Assembly: GCA_026225155.1 (NCBI GenBank) | Contig: JAMFSG010000042.1 | Coordinates: forward strand, 1 to 10,085 | DNA: 10,085 nt | Reading direction: 5' to 3' | Origin: Verrucomicrobiota bacterium | GTDB taxonomy: Bacteria; Verrucomicrobiota; Verrucomicrobiia; Limisphaerales; UBA11358 | Shown here: in pieces, positions 6,299 through 10,085 of the stretch | Layout: the number at the start of each line of letters is the position of its first letter | Position numbering within the stretch: position 1 is the stretch's first letter | The notes under the pieces: model-generated | Told to the model about the DNA's origin: nothing | The model's database searches: none | The model's input: the letters and a program-made list of their open reading frames with translations, nothing else | Position numbers and translations under genes: made by a program

Positions 6299-7435
6299 CT
6301 AAACTTTTTTCCGCCGCCAGCCAGCGATGAACATTCCGTTGCCGCCCAAATCCTGCGGCCAGATCGTCAGCAAAGACGCACCGACCACGGTGCGCGCATT
6401 CAATTGGATGTAGGAAAAAATCAGCGGCTCGAAATCCGGCTGGCTCGCGTTGAATGCTTCCACCACTTCCGTTGTCTCCGCGCGCGTCAAGGTGCAGACG
6501 GAGAAAATCAGTTTTCCGCCGGGCTTCACGCTCGGCGCGACATTTGCCAGCAGATTTTTTTGGATCGCGGAAAGTTCGCGCACATCGTCCACCGTCGTCG
6601 TCCAACGCGCCTGCGGATTGCGTTGCCACGTGCCGATGCCGCTGCATGGCGCGTCCACGAGCGCGCCATCGAATTTCGTTTTCGTCGGCAGTTTTTTGCC
6701 GCCATCCCAATGCACGGAACGATAATTGAAAACTTTGGCGCGGCCGGTGCGACGCTTCAGTTTTTGCAAACGCCAATCCGCACGGTCGCTTGCCCAAAGC
6801 AGTCCTTTGTTTTGCATCAAGTCGGACAAGTGCAATGTCTTGCCGCCTTCGCCTGCGCAGGTATCCCACCATGTTTCGCCCGGCTGCGGATCGCACAGCA
6901 GGCCGACGGCTTGCGAGGCGATGTCTTGGATTTCAAACTCGCCCGCGTGAAATTCCGGCGTCTTGAACAAATCGGTTTCGCCTTGATAAATCAAGGCATC
7001 AGGCAGCAACGGACTGATTTCCGTCGCCAATAATTTTTGCGCCAGCGTTTCCGCCGTTCCTGATTTGGCGCGCAGCCAGAGTTTGGGTTCACGTTGCAGG
7101 GAACACAGCCAATCGTCGCTGACTTCCATTTGTTCAGCCGTCCACGCGGGCACGGCTTTTTCGCGAAGCTCGGCGAATGGCACGGACGATTCGCTCTCTT
7201 GAAAGCGCTGATTCAAGCGCAACGCGAAACGCATCTTCGCATCCACGCCGCGTTCGTCACGCAACCAGACGTGCCAGCGGTAATAAATAAAAACGGTCTT
7301 GGCGACCTCGGTGGCGTCGAACGGCGCGAGGTTTTTGACTTGCTTGAGCACTTCGCGCAACGCCGCGTCCGCCGGCTTGTCTTTGCCGGTGCTGCGGATC
7401 ACTTCGGCGGCGATTTGGTGAACTTGATGAATCAC
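6299..7435 (-). CDS. NOL1/NOP2/Sun-type RNA (cytosine-5)-methyltransferase (RsmB/RsmF-like)
   Basis: This 378-residue protein belongs to the S-adenosylmethionine-dependent RNA m5C methyltransferases. Residues 1-60 or so form a helical, NusB-like but short N-terminal part (ADAALREVLKQVKNL, VAKTVFIYYRW). The Rossmann methyltransferase domain starts with FEIQDIASQAVGLL and has motif I DTCAGEGGKT at 191-200 (usual form DxCAAPGGKT), acidic Asp217, motif IV DAPCSGIGTW at 261-270 with Cys264, and motif VI SVCTLTRAE at 312-320 with Cys314. By family analogy, one cysteine attacks C6 of the target cytosine and the other assists release. The start is GTG at 7435-7433; a four-codon ATG frame (MLPL) ends over it in a GTGA overlap. 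A terminator ends the upstream aconitase gene, so the promoter must lie in 7436-7511, but I see no good match. rRNA is the likeliest substrate; tRNA cannot be excluded. Confidence 0.92.
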   Translation of the reverse strand: MIHQVHQIAAEVIRSTGKDKPADAALREVLKQVKNLAPFDATEVAKTVFIYYRWHVWLRDERGVDAKMRFALRLNQRFQESESSVPFAELREKAVPAWTAEQMEVSDDWLCSLQREPKLWLRAKSGTAETLAQKLLATEISPLLPDALIYQGETDLFKTPEFHAGEFEIQDIASQAVGLLCDPQPGETWWDTCAGEGGKTLHLSDLMQNKGLLWASDRADWRLQKLKRRTGRAKVFNYRSVHWDGGKKLPTKTKFDGALVDAPCSGIGTWQRNPQARWTTTVDDVRELSAIQKNLLANVAPSVKPGGKLIFSVCTLTRAETTEVVEAFNASQPDFEPLIFSYIQLNARTVVGASLLTIWPQDLGGNGMFIAGWRRKKV

Positions 7436-7511
7436 AGAGGCAGCATACGCGATTTATTGGTGGCAACACAACGCGGACATTATCTCAAGCTATTTTCAAT
7501 TTTGGCTGAAT

Positions 7512-7545
7512 AAAAAAAATCGCGCCGAACAAAGTTCAGCGCGAT
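7512..7545 (-). terminator. Rho-independent terminator of the aconitase gene
   Basis: Read on the minus strand, the stem ATCGCGC (7545-7539) pairs with GCGCGAT (7525-7519), then after one mismatch GAAC (7537-7534) pairs with GTTC (7530-7527) over a three-base loop. A run of eight T follows (7519-7512), its first base also closing the stem. It begins 20 bp after the aconitase stop. This is the clearest transcription signal in the window and shows that the methyltransferase gene downstream is expressed separately or only by read-through. Confidence 0.9.
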
Positions 7546-7565
7546 GAATTTGATTTCAATTACGA

Positions 7566-10085
7566 TTAAGCCTGCGCGATCAGTTGGCGCAACACGAACG
7601 GCAAGATGCCGCCGTGCTGGTAGTAATCAATCTCGATCGGCGTATCAATGCGGCAGCGGACGGACACGTTTTCCACCGCACCATCTTTACGCGTGATCTT
7701 CAAGGTGAGGTCCTGCTGCGGTTTAATGTTCGCGTCGAGGCCGACGATGTCGTAAGTCTCCGTGCCATCGAGCTTCAAACTTTGCGCGGTCGTGCCTTCC
7801 TTGAATTGCAATGGCAACACGCCCATGCCGACGAGGTTGCTGCGATGGATGCGTTCAAAACTTTGCGCGACGACGGCTTTTACGCCGAGCAAGTTCGTGC
7901 CCTTCGCCGCCCAATCGCGCGAACTGCCGGTGCCGTATTCTTGTCCAGCCAGAATGACGAGCGGAATTTTCGCGGCCTGATATTTGATCGAAGCGTCGTA
8001 GATCGAAAGTTTCGTGCCTTCGGGTTGCAACAACGTGTCGCCGCCTTCCTGACCGGCGAGCATCAGGTTTTTGATGCGAACGTTCGCGAACGTGCCGCGC
8101 GTCATCACGCGGTCGTTGCCGCGACGCGAACCGTAGCTGTTGAAATCTTCCGCCGTCACGCCATTTTCGATGAGATATTTTCCGGCGGGCGATGATTTTT
8201 TGATCGCGCCGGCGGGCGAGATGTGGTCGGTCGTCACGCTGTCGCCGAAAATCGCCAGCGCGCGCGCGCCGTTGATCGGCTTGATGCTGCCGGGCGTCAA
8301 CGCGAACTCGGTAAAGAACGGCGGTTCCTGAATGTAAGTGGATTTGCCGTCCCATTCATAAACGTTGCCGACAGACGACGGGATTTCGTTCCACTTGGGA
8401 TTTTGGTCGGCGAAATCTTTGTAGAGTTTGCGGAAAACTTCCGGCTGCAACGCGGCCTGCATCTGGTCGCGCACTTCCTGCAATGTCGGCCATAGCTCTT
8501 TCAGGAAAACTTCCTTGCCGTTTTTATCTTTACCGATCGGATCGTTCGTCAGGTCAATGTCCACGCGGCCCGCGAGCGCGAACGCGACGACGAGCGGCGG
8601 CGACATGAGAAAGTTCGCCTTGATGTTTTGATGCACGCGCGCTTCAAAATTGCGGTTGCCCGAAAGCACGGACGCGGCGACCAAATTATTTTTCACGACC
8701 GCATCTTCGATTGCCGGATGCAACGGACCGGAATTGCCGATGCACGTCGTGCAACCATAACCAACCGTTTGAAAACCAAGCTGGTCGAGATACGGCGCGA
8801 GGCCGGTCTTGTTCAAATAATCCGTGACGACGCGGCTGCCCGGCGCGAGCGACGATTTTACGGTGCTGTTGACGGTGAGCCCGCGTTCAACGGCTTTTTT
8901 CGCGAGCAAACCGGCGGCAAGCATCACGCTCGGATTACTCGTGTTCGTGCAGCTCGTGATCGCCGCGATCAAAACGGAACCGTTGCGAACATCGCCTTCC
9001 AATTTCGGCGCGTTGCCGTGGATCGAATCCGGCGTGGGATGTTCGTTGGCCATCTCGCGTTCGCTGCGGCGAACGCTGCCATTTTCCTGATCGCCGCCGC
9101 CGGGATGAATTTCGCCGCCCGCCGAAACGTGGACGGTGCGCGTCAATTCTTCGACCTTCATGCCGAAACCGCTTTCCGTGACGGGCTTGGAAAAAGCCGA
9201 AATAAAATCGCGTTTCAGGTTCGGCAGTTCGATGCGATCCTGCGGACGTTTTGGTCCGGCGACGCTCGGCACGACGGACGCGAGGTCCAATTCCAATTCC
9301 TGCGAGTATTGGATGTCGCCCTTTTTCGGAATGCCCCAAAGTCCCTGCGCCTTGTAATAATTTTCGTAAATCTTGACGGCTTCGTCGCTGCGACCGGTGG
9401 CTTTCAGATAATTCACGCACTCGGCATCAATCGGGAAAAAGCCCATCGTCGCGCCGTATTCAGGTGCCATGTTTGCAATCGTCGCGCGATCCACGACCGG
9501 CAACGCGGTCGCGCCCGGACCAAAAAATTCCACAAATTTTCCGACGACTTTTGCCTTGCGCAGCATTTGCGTGACGGTGAGCGCGAGGTCGGTCGCCGTG
9601 ACGCCTTCGCGCAACGCGCCGGTGAGATGCACGCCGACGACATCGGGCGTGAGAAAATAAACCGGCTGGCCGAGCATCCCGGCTTCGGCCTCGATGCCGC
9701 CAACGCCCCAGCCGACGATGCCGATGCCGTTGATCATCGTCGTGTGCGAATCCGTGCCGACGAGCGTGTCGGGATAATAAACTTCGCCCGCGCTCAAAAC
9801 GCCTTTTGCGAGATATTCCAAATTAACTTGATGCACGATGCCAATTCCCGGCGGCACGACCTTAAACGTATCGAACGCCTGCATGCCCCATTTCAAAAAT
9901 TGATAACGCTCGCGGTTACGCGTGAATTCCAGATCCAGATTTTTGCCGAGCGAATCCGCGCTGCCTGCGAAATCCACCTGCACCGAGTGATCCACAACCA
10001 AATCCACCGGCACGAGCGGCTCAATGATCTTCGGATTTTTGCCGAGCTTTTGCACCGCGCTGCGCATCGCCGCCAAATCCACGAG
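7566..10085 (-). CDS. acnA: Aconitate hydratase, AcnA type (N-terminally truncated by the window edge)
   Basis: This is aconitase, the [4Fe-4S] enzyme that interconverts citrate and isocitrate in the cytoplasmic TCA cycle. The frame is open to the right edge; its first complete codons read LVDLAAMR, which lies near residue 100 of E. coli AcnA, so roughly 100 residues are missing. Numbering from the V of that segment, DHSVQVDF is at 31-38 and YPDTLVGTDSHTTM at 103-116. The cluster cysteines are C378 in ITSCTNTSNPS and C444/C447 in YGCTTCIGNSGP. Near the end come the swivel-domain blocks NSYGSRRGNDRVMTRGTF and GTGSSRDWAAKG. Block spacing follows AcnA/IRP, not AcnB. An insertion of about 39 residues compared with E. 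coli AcnA sits before ITSC. The C-terminus is complete, with TAA at 7568-7566 and a strong terminator behind it. Confidence 0.97.
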   Translation of the reverse strand, partial: LVDLAAMRSAVQKLGKNPKIIEPLVPVDLVVDHSVQVDFAGSADSLGKNLDLEFTRNRERYQFLKWGMQAFDTFKVVPPGIGIVHQVNLEYLAKGVLSAGEVYYPDTLVGTDSHTTMINGIGIVGWGVGGIEAEAGMLGQPVYFLTPDVVGVHLTGALREGVTATDLALTVTQMLRKAKVVGKFVEFFGPGATALPVVDRATIANMAPEYGATMGFFPIDAECVNYLKATGRSDEAVKIYENYYKAQGLWGIPKKGDIQYSQELELDLASVVPSVAGPKRPQDRIELPNLKRDFISAFSKPVTESGFGMKVEELTRTVHVSAGGEIHPGGGDQENGSVRRSEREMANEHPTPDSIHGNAPKLEGDVRNGSVLIAAITSCTNTSNPSVMLAAGLLAKKAVERGLTVNSTVKSSLAPGSRVVTDYLNKTGLAPYLDQLGFQTVGYGCTTCIGNSGPLHPAIEDAVVKNNLVAASVLSGNRNFEARVHQNIKANFLMSPPLVVAFALAGRVDIDLTNDPIGKDKNGKEVFLKELWPTLQEVRDQMQAALQPEVFRKLYKDFADQNPKWNEIPSSVGNVYEWDGKSTYIQEPPFFTEFALTPGSIKPINGARALAIFGDSVTTDHISPAGAIKKSSPAGKYLIENGVTAEDFNSYGSRRGNDRVMTRGTFANVRIKNLMLAGQEGGDTLLQPEGTKLSIYDASIKYQAAKIPLVILAGQEYGTGSSRDWAAKGTNLLGVKAVVAQSFERIHRSNLVGMGVLPLQFKEGTTAQSLKLDGTETYDIVGLDANIKPQQDLTLKITRKDGAVENVSVRCRIDTPIEIDYYQHGGILPFVLRQLIAQA
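8997..9140 (-). other. Extra low-complexity, hairpin-bearing segment inside the aconitase gene
   Basis: Between residues about 315 and 363 of the visible aconitase lies a hydrophilic stretch (for example GGEIHPGGGDQENGSV, RRSEREMANEHPTP). Recalled E. coli AcnA has only about 35 residues between the AF of the preceding helix and IAAITSC; here there are 74. The underlying DNA contains a perfect 8-bp hairpin, GCGTTCGC (9057-9064) with 9069-9076 over loop TGCG. The segment keeps the frame and lies just before the cluster-binding ITSC loop, in a domain linker. An in-frame repeat insertion is my inference. Confidence 0.55.

Noticed and set aside
6281..7033. 250-codon plus-strand open frame opposite the RNA methyltransferase
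   Set aside because: Antisense shadow; the minus-strand frame has all methyltransferase motifs, and this one begins inside the repeat-flanked gap with no conserved features.
7432..7446. Four-codon leader frame (MLPL) overlapping the methyltransferase GTG start
   Set aside because: Such short frames arise by chance; there is no Shine-Dalgarno or repeat of control codons to suggest attenuation or reinitiation.

Overview
The window reads as an ordinary stretch of a moderately GC-rich bacterial chromosome. I favour a Verrucomicrobiota-type organism. The reasons are the family set and the styles of short repeats: TTCAACC tandems, TTTCGTG-type tandems, CGTAAAT tandems, and composite hairpin elements built from CCCACGG and GCCCCGG stems. 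I recall these words from verrucomicrobial and related genomes, but I could not run a search, so the lineage is an inference.

Layout, left to right. A 5'-truncated group-4 glycosyltransferase (3-512, +) is followed by a 138-bp inverted-repeat element (518-655). Next comes a WecA/TagO-type polyprenyl-phosphate sugar-1-phosphate transferase (663-1640, +). Together these two genes suggest the end of a surface-polysaccharide locus. A 124-bp gap full of simple repeats leads to a YmdB-type metallophosphoesterase (1765-2547, +) and then a two-module M16 zinc peptidase (2616-5171, +). The peptidase has an active N-terminal half and a degenerate C-terminal half. A secreted protein of unknown function follows (5241-6050, +). 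Its end converges on a NOL1/NOP2/Sun-type RNA cytosine-5 methyltransferase (6299-7435, -), and the gap between them is almost filled by a BIME-like pair of inverted hairpin repeats (6082-6278). A clear intrinsic terminator (7512-7545, read on -) ends the aconitase gene (7566-10085, -). The aconitase runs off the right edge and lacks roughly its first 100 residues.

The genes do not form one pathway. The first two probably serve glycan synthesis, the aconitase belongs to the TCA cycle, the methyltransferase modifies rRNA or tRNA, and YmdB and M16 have regulatory or proteolytic roles. I see no defence system, CRISPR array, tRNA, rRNA, transposase or phage gene.

The most interesting layer is the non-coding or semi-coding repeats. 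Two different intergenic elements consist of inverted copies whose hairpins are kept by compensatory base changes. Two conserved enzymes (the M16 peptidase and aconitase) carry repeat-like or low-complexity DNA in frame in surface-loop positions. This points to small non-autonomous repeat families spreading in this genome and being tolerated inside genes. There are also a few active-site variants: Asn for Asp in the WecA-like enzyme, and Asp for Asn in the YmdB-like enzyme.
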